DNA of 64,000 bases, taken from Pseudomonadota bacterium (GTDB lineage: Bacteria > Pseudomonadota > Gammaproteobacteria > Burkholderiales > Burkholderiaceae_B). The notes beneath the pieces were generated by a model. That model did not search any database. It was not told the origin of the DNA and saw nothing but the letters and a program-made list of their open reading frames with translations. Shown here piece after piece: positions 16,694-26,260 of this stretch. The DNA lies in assembly GCA_023439305.1 (NCBI GenBank), contig JAEXOO010000031.1:62001-126000 (forward strand), given 5' to 3'. Every line of letters begins with the position of its first letter. Positions within the stretch are counted from its first letter, which is position 1. Position numbers and translations under genes: made by a program.

Positions 16694-17875
16694 ATGAAGC
16701 GAAATCGAATCACCCACGTAGAAGCCATCAGCCTCTATGTACCCATCGAAGAGAAAATCGATGCTCCCATCAGCGTGCCCCACGCCGCTGACCTGACCGA
16801 CGTCATCTTCAGCGGCTACCGCACGACGCTGGTGCGCATACAGACCGAAGAAGGCATCAGCGGAGTGGGCGAATGCATGGTTCGTCTGACTCCCACGGCA
16901 ACGCGCGACATCGTGCGCGACCTGGCTCCCATCTTGATTGGCCGCGATGTGCTGGACCGCGAAGCCATCTGGGAGCTGCTGTACGGCACCATGATGAATC
17001 GCGGCCATTGCAAGGGGTTTTATCTTGAAGCCATCAGCGGCATCGACATCGCCATCTGGGATGCCGCCGCCAAGACGCTGGATGTGCCGCTCTATACGCT
17101 GCTGGGCGGACGCCAGCATGACAAGCTCAAGGCCTATGCATCGTCCTTGCGCTTTCGGGAAATGGACGTGGTCATCGCCCAGGCCCTGGACTTCAAGAAG
17201 CGGGGCTATCAATCCATGAAGATCAAGATAGGACGCAACCTGGAGCATCCACAGGCCGACATTGAATTCGTGCGCGCCATCCGCGAAGCGGTGGGCGATG
17301 AGATCCAGCTGACTGTGGATGCCAACTGCGCCTATGGCGACGACGTGGCCACGGCCATGCGGGTGGGCCGGGCCTTGCAAGACATGGATATTTTCTGGTT
17401 CGAAGAGCCTCTGAGCCCGGACAACATCGAAGGCAATGCAGAACTGGCCAAGGCCCTGGACATACGGATCGCGCTGGGCGAGGCCGATTTCATGAAATAC
17501 GGCGCCCGTGAGTTCCTGACCCGCAAGGCCGTGGACGTGTTCCAGCCCAACATTTCGCGCACTGGCGGCATTTCCGAGGCACGGCGCATTGCCGCCTTGA
17601 CCCAGGCGTTCCATGTTCCATACGCACCGCATACGGGGAGTTGCTCGGCGGTCTGCCTGGCCGCCACACTGCAATTTGCCGTATCCCTGCCGAACTTCCT
17701 GATGTTCGAATCCATGCAGAGCGACTGGTCCAAGGCCCAGCCCAACCCGCTGCGCCATCACTTGCTCAAGGAGCCGGCCGAAATCTTCGAAGACGGCTAT
17801 ATGGTCATTCAGGAGCGCCCCGGCATCGGCGCAGAGCTGAATGAAGACATCGTCGACAAGTGGCGCGTCGCCTGA
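16694..17875 (+). CDS. Enolase-superfamily (mandelate racemase/muconate lactonizing) enzyme
   Basis: The 393-residue protein has the MR/MLE capping domain followed by a (beta/alpha)7-beta barrel. Catalytic features are visible: KxK-type KIKIG at the end of strand 2, metal ligands in VDANCAYG, the FEEP Glu, and GEADF, and a barrel-end His in PYAPHTG. Enzymes of this type abstract a proton next to a carboxylate, typically dehydrating sugar acids, racemising or opening lactones. It is the first gene of a nine-gene run ending in TRAP permeases, so the substrate is probably an imported hydroxy or sugar acid. GGAGGAG directly before the ATG is a strong ribosome site. Confidence 0.93.
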   Translation: MKRNRITHVEAISLYVPIEEKIDAPISVPHAADLTDVIFSGYRTTLVRIQTEEGISGVGECMVRLTPTATRDIVRDLAPILIGRDVLDREAIWELLYGTMMNRGHCKGFYLEAISGIDIAIWDAAAKTLDVPLYTLLGGRQHDKLKAYASSLRFREMDVVIAQALDFKKRGYQSMKIKIGRNLEHPQADIEFVRAIREAVGDEIQLTVDANCAYGDDVATAMRVGRALQDMDIFWFEEPLSPDNIEGNAELAKALDIRIALGEADFMKYGAREFLTRKAVDVFQPNISRTGGISEARRIAALTQAFHVPYAPHTGSCSAVCLAATLQFAVSLPNFLMFESMQSDWSKAQPNPLRHHLLKEPAEIFEDGYMVIQERPGIGAELNEDIVDKWRVA

Positions 17876-17900
17876 ACACCCTTTTCAACAAGGAACCATC

Positions 17901-19067
17901 ATGTCATTGGCAGGATTCACCGGCAACACCCAGTTCCAGTTCACCGCCAACATCAATCTGCGCTCGGGGCCAGGCAGCGCGCTGCTGCTGGCCCGGGAGC
18001 TGGAGGCGTTCGGCGCCCGGCGCCCCTTCATCATCATTGACCCCGGCGTACACGCCTGCGGCGCCTGCACGGACGTTCTTGGCAGTCTGGAGGCCGCCGG
18101 CATCCAGGCCCTTGTGTTCACGGCCATCGAGCCCAACCCGCGCGACACCACCATACACACTGCCTTTGAACAAGCCCGTCAGAATGACTGCGACAGCGTC
18201 GTTGGCATAGGCGGCGGCAGCGCGATGGATGCCGCTAAAGGTGTGGCCGTGCTGCTGAGCAACGGCGGGCAGATCCAGGACTATGACGGCATCAACAAAG
18301 TCGGCAAAGACCTGCCCCCGGTCATCGCCATTCCGACCACGGCCGGAACCGGCAGCGAAGTCACTGCCAACAGCGCGCTGACCCGCTCCAAGGATCACTA
18401 CAAGATGTCCCTGCGCTCGCCGCGCCTGCTGCCCCGGCTGGCCATTCTGGACCCGACCCTGCTGCGTTCGCTGCCCCACTCCGTGGCCGCCACCAGCGGC
18501 ATGGACGCCCTGACCCACGCCATCGAGGGCTACCTGTCTGTGCGCGCCAGCCCAATGTCCGATTTATTCGCGCTGGAGGCGATACGCCTGATCGCCGCCC
18601 ACCTGCGCCCTTTCGTCGCCAACCCTGAAAATGCTCAGGCGGCCAGCCAGATGCTGACCGGCAGCATGCTGGCCGGACTGGTGATCTCCAATACCGGCAC
18701 CGGCAACGACCATGCCTTGGCTCGCGCCCTGGGCGGCCTGTGCGATATCGCCCACGGCACGGCCACGGCTTTGCTGCTGCCGCAAGTGCTGGCCTTCAAC
18801 GCGATCGCCCAGCCTGAGCGCATGCGGCACATCGCCCAGGCCATGGGCCTGTCCACGGCAGGATCCGCCCGCGAGATATCAGAATGGCTGGTCCAGGATA
18901 TCGACACCTTGCTGGACGAGCTGCACATTCCTCGCAAACTCAGCGAACTGGGCGTCCAGCAAGCGCAGATCCCCGATCTGGTCCAGGTTGCGCTCAAGAA
19001 TGTCGGACCCAATCCGCGCCGCACCAACGCCGCCGACCTGGAGCGCATTCTGCGCACCCTGTACTGA
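17901..19067 (+). CDS. Iron-containing alcohol dehydrogenase
   Basis: This 388-residue group III (Fe-ADH) dehydrogenase shows the NAD(P)-binding GIGGGSAMDAAKG motif and PTTAGTGSEVT. Its metal ligands appear in GMDALTHAIEGY (Asp and His) and in the two later His residues of NDHALARALGG and CDIAHG. The family oxidises alcohols or reduces aldehydes and maleylacetate. The ATG at 17901 follows AAGGA; upstream in-frame codons belong to the end of the previous gene and were rejected. It is 25 bases downstream of the enolase-superfamily gene and just upstream of an aldehyde dehydrogenase, so the alcohol-aldehyde-acid route is a natural reading. Confidence 0.93.
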   Translation: MSLAGFTGNTQFQFTANINLRSGPGSALLLARELEAFGARRPFIIIDPGVHACGACTDVLGSLEAAGIQALVFTAIEPNPRDTTIHTAFEQARQNDCDSVVGIGGGSAMDAAKGVAVLLSNGGQIQDYDGINKVGKDLPPVIAIPTTAGTGSEVTANSALTRSKDHYKMSLRSPRLLPRLAILDPTLLRSLPHSVAATSGMDALTHAIEGYLSVRASPMSDLFALEAIRLIAAHLRPFVANPENAQAASQMLTGSMLAGLVISNTGTGNDHALARALGGLCDIAHGTATALLLPQVLAFNAIAQPERMRHIAQAMGLSTAGSAREISEWLVQDIDTLLDELHIPRKLSELGVQQAQIPDLVQVALKNVGPNPRRTNAADLERILRTLY

Positions 19068-19092
19068 TCCCCGCTTTCCACAGGAATCTTCC

Positions 19093-20559
19093 ATGACTAC
19101 CACGAGCACTTCTTTGGCACCCCAGGACTCGGAGGCCATCCATCAGGCCCACACACTGATCGGCTCACTCAAGATCGACGGCACAGCCCGCACCCTGGCC
19201 TCTCCCTACGATGGACGTCCCGTTGGACTGATTCACGAAAGCAGCCTGGACAATGTCGCGGCGGCCATCGCCTCGAGCAAACAAGCTGGCCGCGCATGGT
19301 CCCGCAAGCCGGCCCACGAACGGGCCGCCATTTTGCAGAATCTGGCGCGTCTGATGCAGCAGCGCAGCGACGAGCTGGCGAGCATCATGGCCCGCCAGAC
19401 CGGCAAGACCCTGAAAGATGCACGCACAGAGACCTCCCGCTCCATCTCGGCCATGGTGATCTCTGCCGAAGAGGCCAAGCGCATATGCGGCCAGATGATC
19501 CCCATGGACGCCGTCGAACCGGGAACGGGCAAACTGGGCTTCACGCTGCGCGTGCCAGTCGGTGTCGTGGCCGGCATCACTCCCTTCAACGCCCCACTCA
19601 GCACGCTGGTGCACAAGCTGGGGCCCGGCCTGGCCGCCGGCAACACACTGGTTGTCAAGCCGCACCCCAATGGTTCAGGGGTTACGGCCATGCTGGCGGA
19701 CCTGGCGCTGGAGGCCGGTGTGCCTGAAGGCGTATTCAATGTCGTGCACGGCGGCGCCGACGTGGGTGCCGCCCTGGTCCAATCCCAGGACGTGGCCCTG
19801 GTCAGCTTCACGGGCAGCGGCGCGGTGGCGGACAAGATCATCCGCTCCATCGGGCTGAAGCGAGTCTTGCTGGAACTGGGCGGCAACGCGCCTACCATCG
19901 TGCATGGCGACGCCAATCTGGACAAGGCCGTGCCGCTGTGCGTGGAAGCTGCCTTTGGACTGACCGGGCAAAGCTGCATTTCCACCCAGCGCATCTACGT
20001 CCAGCGGACCATCTACGACGCCTTTATGGAGCGATTCGTAGCCGCAGTGCGAAAGCGCAAGTCCGGCGATCCCGAAGATCCGTCCACCGAAGTCGGCCCC
20101 ATGATTGATGCCGCCAGCGCGCAGCGCGTGCATGAGTGGATCCAGGAGGCCGTGCGCCAGGGCGCGCGCCTGGAGTGCGGCGGCGCCCGTGAAGGCAATA
20201 TCGTGACGCCTGCCGTGCTCACCCAGGTGCAGCCCGACATGAAGATCGTCTGCGAAGAGGTCTTCGGGCCGGTCGCCTCGGTCACGCCCTACGACACACT
20301 GGACGAAGTCATCGAATGGGCCAACGACACCCCGTGGGGCCTGAAATCAGGCGTCTTCACCCGCTCACTGGACGTCGCCTTCCGACTGGCCCGCGAACTT
20401 GAGTATGGCGCCATCAATATCAACGCCGCCTCGCGCGCGCGCACGGATCAGGAGCCGTCGGGCGGCATCAAGCAAAGCGGCTGGGGTAAAGAAGGCCCGC
20501 GCTTTGCCATCGAGGAAATGACAGACGTGAAGATGGTGAGCCTCACGCCCGCCGGCTAG
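19093..20559 (+). CDS. NAD(P)-dependent aldehyde dehydrogenase
   Basis: The 488-residue enzyme belongs to the ALDH superfamily and oxidises an aldehyde to its acid. It has the N-terminal Rossmann-type FNAPLSTLVHKLGPGLAAGN region, the FTGSGAVADKI cofactor loop, the general base Glu in LELGGNAP and the nucleophile Cys in TGQSCIS. Its C-terminal pattern (SGGIKQSGWGKEG) fits the lactaldehyde/phosphonoacetaldehyde/succinate-semialdehyde branch. The start at 19093 is 25 bases after the Fe-ADH stop. It is preceded by CAGGA. A longer open frame overlaps the Fe-ADH gene and is a shadow. Confidence 0.95.
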   Translation: MTTTSTSLAPQDSEAIHQAHTLIGSLKIDGTARTLASPYDGRPVGLIHESSLDNVAAAIASSKQAGRAWSRKPAHERAAILQNLARLMQQRSDELASIMARQTGKTLKDARTETSRSISAMVISAEEAKRICGQMIPMDAVEPGTGKLGFTLRVPVGVVAGITPFNAPLSTLVHKLGPGLAAGNTLVVKPHPNGSGVTAMLADLALEAGVPEGVFNVVHGGADVGAALVQSQDVALVSFTGSGAVADKIIRSIGLKRVLLELGGNAPTIVHGDANLDKAVPLCVEAAFGLTGQSCISTQRIYVQRTIYDAFMERFVAAVRKRKSGDPEDPSTEVGPMIDAASAQRVHEWIQEAVRQGARLECGGAREGNIVTPAVLTQVQPDMKIVCEEVFGPVASVTPYDTLDEVIEWANDTPWGLKSGVFTRSLDVAFRLARELEYGAININAASRARTDQEPSGGIKQSGWGKEGPRFAIEEMTDVKMVSLTPAG

Positions 20560-20565
20560 ACTGCC

Positions 20566-20592
20566 GGCGATCCGGCCTTGGGCCGGATCGCC
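20566..20592 (+). promoter_or_regulatory. Strong intercistronic hairpin after the ALDH gene
   Basis: GGCGATCCGGCC, TTG and GGCCGGATCGCC form a perfect 12-bp stem with a 3-base loop, 7 bases after the ALDH stop. No T-run follows, so it is more likely an mRNA-stability or partial-attenuation element that lets the following binding-protein gene be expressed at a different level. Confidence 0.6.
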
Positions 20593-20666
20593 GCTTGCTG
20601 ATTGCGCTGCACCACACGACATGCGATGCCCGCCATGACGGCATCCACCACACGGGAGACAAACCC

Positions 20667-21641
20667 ATGCGCAAACTGAATCACTGGATCAGGCACAGCC
20701 TGACGAGCGTCGCCCTGCTGACTGGCCTGGGCATCATCCCCAAGGCCTGGGCGGCCTATCCCGAGCAGACCATCAAGCTGGTGGTTCCCTTTCCAGCCGG
20801 CGGCGCCAACGATATCGTCGCCCGACTGCTGGCTCCGCCCCTGAGTCAGCAACTGAGACAATCCATCGTGGTCGAGAACAAGGCCGGCGCTTCCGGGACC
20901 ATAGGCTCGGCCAGCGTGTCCAAGGCGTCCCCTGACGGCTACACCCTGGTCATGGCCGCCGTGCCATTGGTCATCACGCCCACTTTGATGCCTAACCTGA
21001 GCTATCGGATCGACCAAGACTTCACGCCCATCAGCCTGCTGTCCACAACCCCCTTCCTGCTGGCCGTCAATCCAAAGGTGCCCGCCAACACAGTACAGGA
21101 GCTGATCGACCTGGCGCGCAGCAACCCGGACCAGATCACCTACTCCTCACCGGGCACCGGCAGCCCGGCGCACTTGGCCGCCGCGCTGATAGCCGAAAAA
21201 GCGCAAGTGAAAATGACACACGTTCCCTATAAAGGAGGCGCGCCCGCCATCGTGGACGTAGTCGCCGGCCATGTGTCATTCACCCTGGCCACACCGGCCG
21301 AACTGCTGTCGTTCGCCCAACAGGGCCAGTTGCGCATTCTGGGCGCGACGACCGCACAGCGCATTTCCTTTCTGCCCGATATTCCCACTCTTCAGGAGCA
21401 GGGCCTGAAAGACTATGAGATTTCGGTCTGGTACGGCCTGATGGGACCTGCCGGGCTATCTGTACAGACCGTCAAAACGTTGCAGCAAGGCATCCGCAAC
21501 GCCCTGCGCGACTCGGATCTGGCGGCGCAACTGAAGAACCAGGGCATGCAAGCTGAAGGGCCGGACAGCGGCGACTTCCGCGAGTTCCTGGCCGCCGAAC
21601 GCCGCAAATGGGACGCACTGGCCCGCCAGGCCACGTCTTGA
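20667..21641 (+). CDS. Bug-type (tripartite tricarboxylate) periplasmic solute-binding protein
   Basis: This 324-residue protein has a Sec signal peptide ending at KAWA and the Bug/TctC fold. Diagnostic patterns are PFPAGGANDIVARLLA, VVENKAGASGTIG, SPDGYTLVM and the THVPYKGGAPA loop that contacts the ligand's carboxylate. Bug proteins capture organic acids and amides in the periplasm. No tctA/tctB lies beside it; the nearest permease genes are the TRAP set downstream, which uses its own DctP. The ATG at 20667 follows GGGAG. The open frame upstream of it runs through the hairpin region and was rejected. Confidence 0.93.
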   Translation: MRKLNHWIRHSLTSVALLTGLGIIPKAWAAYPEQTIKLVVPFPAGGANDIVARLLAPPLSQQLRQSIVVENKAGASGTIGSASVSKASPDGYTLVMAAVPLVITPTLMPNLSYRIDQDFTPISLLSTTPFLLAVNPKVPANTVQELIDLARSNPDQITYSSPGTGSPAHLAAALIAEKAQVKMTHVPYKGGAPAIVDVVAGHVSFTLATPAELLSFAQQGQLRILGATTAQRISFLPDIPTLQEQGLKDYEISVWYGLMGPAGLSVQTVKTLQQGIRNALRDSDLAAQLKNQGMQAEGPDSGDFREFLAAERRKWDALARQATS

Positions 21642-21654
21642 CCCGGGGAGCAAC

Positions 21655-22392
21655 ATGAATCTGACCATTCACCCCCTGGACCTGGGCACACTGAATGTCG
21701 ACAAGAGCGGCCTGACCTTGCGCCATGGCCTGGGAACCCGCATCGATGCCCCCTGCCTGGGCTATCTGATTCTGGGCGGCGCGCATCCAGTGCTGATTGA
21801 CTCGGGCCCCTGCCAGGACTCGGGATGGGGAAGCCTCCATCACAACCCGTTCAGGCGCAGCCCCGAGCAATCGCTGGCGCAGGCGCTGCAACAGCATGGC
21901 GTACAGCCGGAGCAGATCCGCACGGTGATCCTGACCCATCTGCATTGGGATCATTGCTACGGCAATCCAGAGCTGCCCAACGCCCGCTTCATCGTGCAGC
22001 GCAAAGAACTGGCCTACGCCATGACGCCACTGCCCTGCGATGCGCCCATCTATGAAACGAATCTGCATCCGGTGCATTTCCTGCATGGGCTGGACCGCTT
22101 CGAATTGATCGACGGCGACCGGGACATCCTTCCCGGCCTGCGCTGCATTCTGCTGCCCGGCCATACGCCCGGATTGCAAGGCGTGCTGGTGCAGACACGG
22201 AGCGCCCGGGTGCTGATTGCCAGCGACCATTGCCCGCTCTACGAAAACTACGAGCACGCCATCCCTACCGGCATCATCCACAGCCTGGAGGACTGGTATC
22301 GCTCCACCCAACGCATCCACGAACTGGCTGACACTATCCTGCCCGGCCACGACATGCGTGTGCTGACACAGGCAAAGGCCGATCATGACTGA
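21655..22392 (+). CDS. Metallo-beta-lactamase-fold hydrolase (AHL-lactonase-like)
   Basis: The 245-residue protein has the zinc-binding HLHWDH motif at about residues 103-108. Further His/Asp ligands are in LPGHTPG and IASDHCP, and a final LPGHD motif is also present. The arrangement resembles the N-acyl-homoserine-lactonase branch of the MBL superfamily, which hydrolyses lactone rings. In this cluster, lying beside an enolase-superfamily enzyme, a role in opening a lactone intermediate is reasonable, but the substrate is unproven. It starts 13 bases after the Bug gene and overlaps the next gene by 8 bases, indicating one transcript. Confidence 0.88.
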   Translation: MNLTIHPLDLGTLNVDKSGLTLRHGLGTRIDAPCLGYLILGGAHPVLIDSGPCQDSGWGSLHHNPFRRSPEQSLAQALQQHGVQPEQIRTVILTHLHWDHCYGNPELPNARFIVQRKELAYAMTPLPCDAPIYETNLHPVHFLHGLDRFELIDGDRDILPGLRCILLPGHTPGLQGVLVQTRSARVLIASDHCPLYENYEHAIPTGIIHSLEDWYRSTQRIHELADTILPGHDMRVLTQAKADHD

Positions 22393-23296
22393 ACGCCCCA
22401 TCTTACTGACCGGCGCCCATGGCTTCATCGGCCGCGCCGTATTGGCCGAACTGGCCCGGCTGGAGCTGCCCGTACATGCTCTGGACCTGGGGCCGCCGCC
22501 TGCCGGCCTGCCCGCCGGCACGCGTTGGACCAACGCCAGCGTGAACGACGAACAGGCTCTGCGTCAGGCCATGGAGGGCTGCGGCAAAGTCCTGCACCTG
22601 GCCTTTGTCATGGACCTGGAGGCCGAACAGGCTATGGCCAGCACCACGACCAATATGCTGGGTACGACTCGGGTCTTCGAGACAGCCCGCGAGCTGGGCC
22701 TGGAGCGCGTCGTCTGGGCCAGCAGCGTCATGGTCTACGGGCCTCGCGGCAGCTATCCGAAGGGGGCAGTGGGCGAAACAGCCGAACCCATGCCACGCAC
22801 CGCCTATGGGGCCACCAAATTGGCCCTGGAGTGGATTGCACGCAGCTATCGACGCCAGGGCCTGGAAACCGTAGGGCTGCGCTTCACCACGGTCTTTGGC
22901 CCCGGCCGTCAAAGACTGGGCGCCGCCGGCTTCTGCGTAGAACTGTTCGAACAGGCCCATCGCCGTCTGCCCCTGGCGGTTCCCCAGGCCGCCCGCCGCG
23001 CCAATATGCTCTACATCAAAGACGCGGTTCAGGCCTGTGTGCGCGCCCTGGCGGCGCCAACACCACTGCAGGACATCTACAACATCGGCGGCTTCGAATG
23101 TTCGGTGGGAGAACTGGCCCAAGGCGCCGCCCGCCTGGCCGAGTTGCCCGCCCCGCAGTTAGAGCCGGGCGGAGCCAGCCCCTGGCCGACCGACATCGCC
23201 ATTGATCGCGCCCGCCAAGATCTGGCCTATGAACCGCACTACCCGCTGAGCGCCGCCTGCCAGGACTACCTGCAGGCCTTGAAGTCCGACAACTAG
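22385..23296 (+). CDS. NAD-dependent epimerase/dehydratase (extended SDR)
   Basis: The 303-residue extended short-chain dehydrogenase has the N-terminal TGAHGFIG nucleotide loop, a Ser in WASSVMVYG and the catalytic YGATK pair. Later it has the LRFTTVFGPGR segment and RRANMLYIKDAV, typical of nucleotide-sugar epimerases and uronate or aldose dehydrogenases. In this cluster it most likely oxidises or epimerises a sugar-acid intermediate. Its start overlaps the MBL gene by 8 bases, so translation is coupled. Confidence 0.88.
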   Translation: MTERPILLTGAHGFIGRAVLAELARLELPVHALDLGPPPAGLPAGTRWTNASVNDEQALRQAMEGCGKVLHLAFVMDLEAEQAMASTTTNMLGTTRVFETARELGLERVVWASSVMVYGPRGSYPKGAVGETAEPMPRTAYGATKLALEWIARSYRRQGLETVGLRFTTVFGPGRQRLGAAGFCVELFEQAHRRLPLAVPQAARRANMLYIKDAVQACVRALAAPTPLQDIYNIGGFECSVGELAQGAARLAELPAPQLEPGGASPWPTDIAIDRARQDLAYEPHYPLSAACQDYLQALKSDN

Positions 23297-23337
23297 ACCG
23301 CGGCTGGATCCATTCCATGCCCACCCAGGAGACCACC

Positions 23338-24330
23338 ATGAAACTAAAGACTCTATTGCTGCGCGCCGGCCTGGCCTGCGCACTTCTTCTCGGTTCCAGC
23401 GCCCAGGCCCAACAAGTCCTGCGCGCCGCGCACGCTTACCAGCCCGGCACGTCCGTCTATGTGTTCTGGGAGGAGTTGGCCAAGGGCGTGAATGCCCGCG
23501 CCGACGGCAAACTGACCATTCAAGTATTTCCGTCTGGCCAGCTGGGCGGCGACGAACAAGTCTTCCGCGGCATGAAGCTGGGCACACTGCACATGGGCAG
23601 CGGCGCCGCCGCCAATGAGGGAGTGCTGACGGACGCTTATTATTGGATGGACCTGCCCTATGTCTTCAAGTCGCGCGAAGGTGCGCAGAAGGTATTTGCC
23701 GATCCGGAAGTGGACCGCTATTTGAAAGAAAAGCTACGGCAAGATGCGGGCACCGAGCTGCTGGGGCACATCGAAGTGGGCGGCTACCGCTTGCTGATCA
23801 ACAAGAACCGCCCGCTCAAGACGCCCAAGGATGCGCAGGGCCTGAAATTCCGCGCCCTGTCCAACCCTTCCGACTCGGCCTTGCTGAAGGCCTGGGGCTT
23901 TACGCCCACCCCGCTGCCCTGGAGCGATACCTACCCGTCCCTGGAGCAGGGCATGATCGATGGCCTGAATCTGCAGGCGGCCGCCATCAAAGCCTTCGGC
24001 TTCCAGGACCTGGTCAAGTACGGCACCGAAACCCGCACACTGATGACCTTTCACGTCGCCCAGATGAATGCCCGCACGTTCGACGCCCTGTCCCCCGACC
24101 TGCAAGCCATCATCCGGGAAGAGGCCGCCAAGGCGCTGCAGACCGCCAATGAGCTGGACCGGCGCGATGAAAAGGCCACCTATGCGGAGCTGAACCAGAA
24201 AATGCAGATCTACACACCTACGCCAGAGGAACAACAGGAATGGGAGAAACCCGCCCGGGCGCTGTGGCCTGAGCTGACCGCCAAGCTCGACAAGGGGCTG
24301 CTGGAGCGCATCGAGCAGGCCCAACAATAG
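23338..24330 (+). CDS. TRAP transporter periplasmic binding protein (DctP family)
   Basis: This 330-residue protein has a signal peptide ending at SSAQAQ and the DctP fold, with VFPSGQLGGDEQVFRGMKLGTL and the carboxylate-binding Arg region in LKFRALSNP. A typical SLEQGMIDG segment follows. It captures a carboxylated substrate for the two following membrane subunits. The ATG at 23338 follows AGGAG. It has 46 bases to the DctQ gene. Confidence 0.94.
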   Translation: MKLKTLLLRAGLACALLLGSSAQAQQVLRAAHAYQPGTSVYVFWEELAKGVNARADGKLTIQVFPSGQLGGDEQVFRGMKLGTLHMGSGAAANEGVLTDAYYWMDLPYVFKSREGAQKVFADPEVDRYLKEKLRQDAGTELLGHIEVGGYRLLINKNRPLKTPKDAQGLKFRALSNPSDSALLKAWGFTPTPLPWSDTYPSLEQGMIDGLNLQAAAIKAFGFQDLVKYGTETRTLMTFHVAQMNARTFDALSPDLQAIIREEAAKALQTANELDRRDEKATYAELNQKMQIYTPTPEEQQEWEKPARALWPELTAKLDKGLLERIEQAQQ

Positions 24331-24376
24331 CCCACGCCACACGTTGCCCGTCCAGTCCCCGCCACGAGGTCATGAA

Positions 24377-24880
24377 ATGCGAAGCTTTCACTTACTTCAC
24401 CGCCTGCTTGAACTGCTGTTGGTCTTGTTGCTGGCCTTCATGGTGATAGCCGTTTTTGCCAATGTAGTACTGCGCTATGCCTTTCATTCCGGCATCGCTT
24501 CGGTCGAGGAGCTGTCCCGGTTCGCCTTTGTCTGGGCCACCTTCATCGGCGGAGTCATCCTGATGCGCGAGCAAGGCCATCTGGGCTTTGACTCGCTGAG
24601 CCGCAAGCTCGGTCCCAACGGCCAATTGGCCTGCAAAGTCCTATCGGATGTGCTGATCATCGGCGTGGCGCTGTTCCTGGCCTGGGGAGGCTGGCAACAA
24701 CTGCTGGCCAACCTGGGCAAGCACGCTCAGGTGTCTGGTTTGCCCATGGCGTGGTTCTTCGCCGTCGGTCCGGTGGCCGGCATCCTGATGGCGCTGTACG
24801 CACTGGAGGACCTGGCGTGCAGCCTGCGCAGCGTTCGCACAGGCAAGGCGCGCCCTACCATTCAGGCCAAGCTGCTTTAG
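24377..24880 (+). CDS. TRAP transporter small permease (DctQ family)
   Basis: The 167-residue protein has four predicted membrane helices, starting with LLELLLVLLLAFMVIAVFANVVLRY. Between helices 1 and 2 it carries the family motif VEELSRFAFVWATFIGGVILM. DctQ proteins brace DctM in the inner membrane. The ATG at 24377 is chosen because the first helix begins shortly after it; an upstream in-frame ATG at 24344 adds eleven polar residues. It lies between DctP and DctM in normal order. Confidence 0.93.
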   Translation: MRSFHLLHRLLELLLVLLLAFMVIAVFANVVLRYAFHSGIASVEELSRFAFVWATFIGGVILMREQGHLGFDSLSRKLGPNGQLACKVLSDVLIIGVALFLAWGGWQQLLANLGKHAQVSGLPMAWFFAVGPVAGILMALYALEDLACSLRSVRTGKARPTIQAKLL

Positions 24881-24890
24881 GAGCCTCTCC

Positions 24891-26174
24891 ATGACAACAA
24901 TCTGGGTATTTCTGGGGTCACTGCTGGCCAGCATGGGCATAGGCATGCCCATCGCCTTTGCCTTGCTGGTGTCAGGCCTGGCGCTGATGTGGCAGCTCTC
25001 GGTGTTTGACCCCAACATCCTGGCCGAGAGCATGATCAACGGCGCAGACAGCTTTTCTCTTCTGGCCGTGCCTTTCTTCATGCTCGCGGGTGAATTGATG
25101 TCCAGCGGCGGCATGTCGCGGCGCATCGTCAACCTGGCCATGGCCCTGTTCGGCCACCTGCCCGGCGGCATAGGCTACGTGGCCATCGGCGCCGCGGTCC
25201 TGATGGCCAGCCTGTCCGGATCGGCCGTGGCCGACAGCGCCGCGCTGGCCGTTATCCTGATTCCTATGATGCGGGACGCCGGCTATGACATCCCGCGCGC
25301 CTGCGGCCTGATGTCGGCGGGCGGCATTATTGCGCCTGTCATCCCTCCGTCCATCGGACTGATCATCTTCGGAGTCGCCGCCAACGTATCCATCACCAAA
25401 TTGTTTCTGGCAGGCATTGCGCCCGGCATATTGATGGGCGTGTCCCTGGTCGGAGCCTGGTGGTGGCTGGTGCGCAAAGGCGCCATGCCGACCCGACCGC
25501 GCAGCAGCCGGCTTGTGCTGCGCCGCAGCTTTCTTGAAGCCCTGCCCGCCCTGGCCATGCCGGTGCTGATTGTCGGTGGCCTTCGGCTGGGCATCTTCAC
25601 ACCGACCGAAGCTGCCGTCGTGGCCGCGGTCTATGCCTTGCTGGTCGGCCTGTTCGTCTACAAGGAGCTGAGTCTGCGCGAGCTCTACCCCCTGTTCCTG
25701 CGCGCTGCCAAGACATCGGCCTCGGTCATGTTCCTGGTGGCGGCCGCCTTCGTATCCGCCTGGCTGGTCACCATCGCCAACATCCCGACCATGCTGATGC
25801 ACGTTCTGCAGCCTATCGCGCATGACCCCACCTTGTTGATGTTCGCCATCGTCGGCATTGTGCTGATGGTCGGCACGGCGCTGGATTTCACGCCATCCAT
25901 CCTGATCCTGACCCCTGTGCTGATGCCTGTCGTGCAGCAAGCTGGCATAGACCCCGTTTACTTCGGCGTACTGTTCGTCATTGCTAATGCGCTGGGGCTG
26001 CTGACCCCGCCGGTCGGAGTCGTGCTGAACGTGGTCTGCTCGGTGGCCGGCATTCGCATGGAAGAGGTCGTGCGAGGCGTATGGCCCTTTTTACTGGCGC
26101 AGTTTCTGGTATTGATACTGCTGGTGATCTTCCCGTCCCTGGTGCTCTACCCCTTGTCCCTGATGACCAATTGA
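24891..26174 (+). CDS. TRAP transporter large permease (DctM family)
   Basis: The 427-residue integral membrane protein has about twelve hydrophobic segments and the DctM signatures GIGMPIAFALLVSG, LAVPFFMLAGELM, GSAVADSAALAVILIPMM and SAGGIIAPVIPPSIGLIIFG. It forms the ion-driven channel of the TRAP system. It starts 10 bases after DctQ. Together with DctP and DctQ this is a complete high-affinity importer for the substrate of the preceding enzymes. Confidence 0.96.
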   Translation: MTTIWVFLGSLLASMGIGMPIAFALLVSGLALMWQLSVFDPNILAESMINGADSFSLLAVPFFMLAGELMSSGGMSRRIVNLAMALFGHLPGGIGYVAIGAAVLMASLSGSAVADSAALAVILIPMMRDAGYDIPRACGLMSAGGIIAPVIPPSIGLIIFGVAANVSITKLFLAGIAPGILMGVSLVGAWWWLVRKGAMPTRPRSSRLVLRRSFLEALPALAMPVLIVGGLRLGIFTPTEAAVVAAVYALLVGLFVYKELSLRELYPLFLRAAKTSASVMFLVAAAFVSAWLVTIANIPTMLMHVLQPIAHDPTLLMFAIVGIVLMVGTALDFTPSILILTPVLMPVVQQAGIDPVYFGVLFVIANALGLLTPPVGVVLNVVCSVAGIRMEEVVRGVWPFLLAQFLVLILLVIFPSLVLYPLSLMTN

Positions 26175-26260
26175 GGCCGTCAGGTTACAGTGTCCCGGCA
26201 TGCCGACCCGGCCTGGGGAGGACTGCCGAGACGCGCATCGACTCTGCTTTAACGACACTT

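Noticed and set aside
24972..25940. Open frame of 322 codons antisense to the DctM gene
   Set aside because: His/Asp/Gln-rich composition is the mirror of membrane-protein codons; no start signal.
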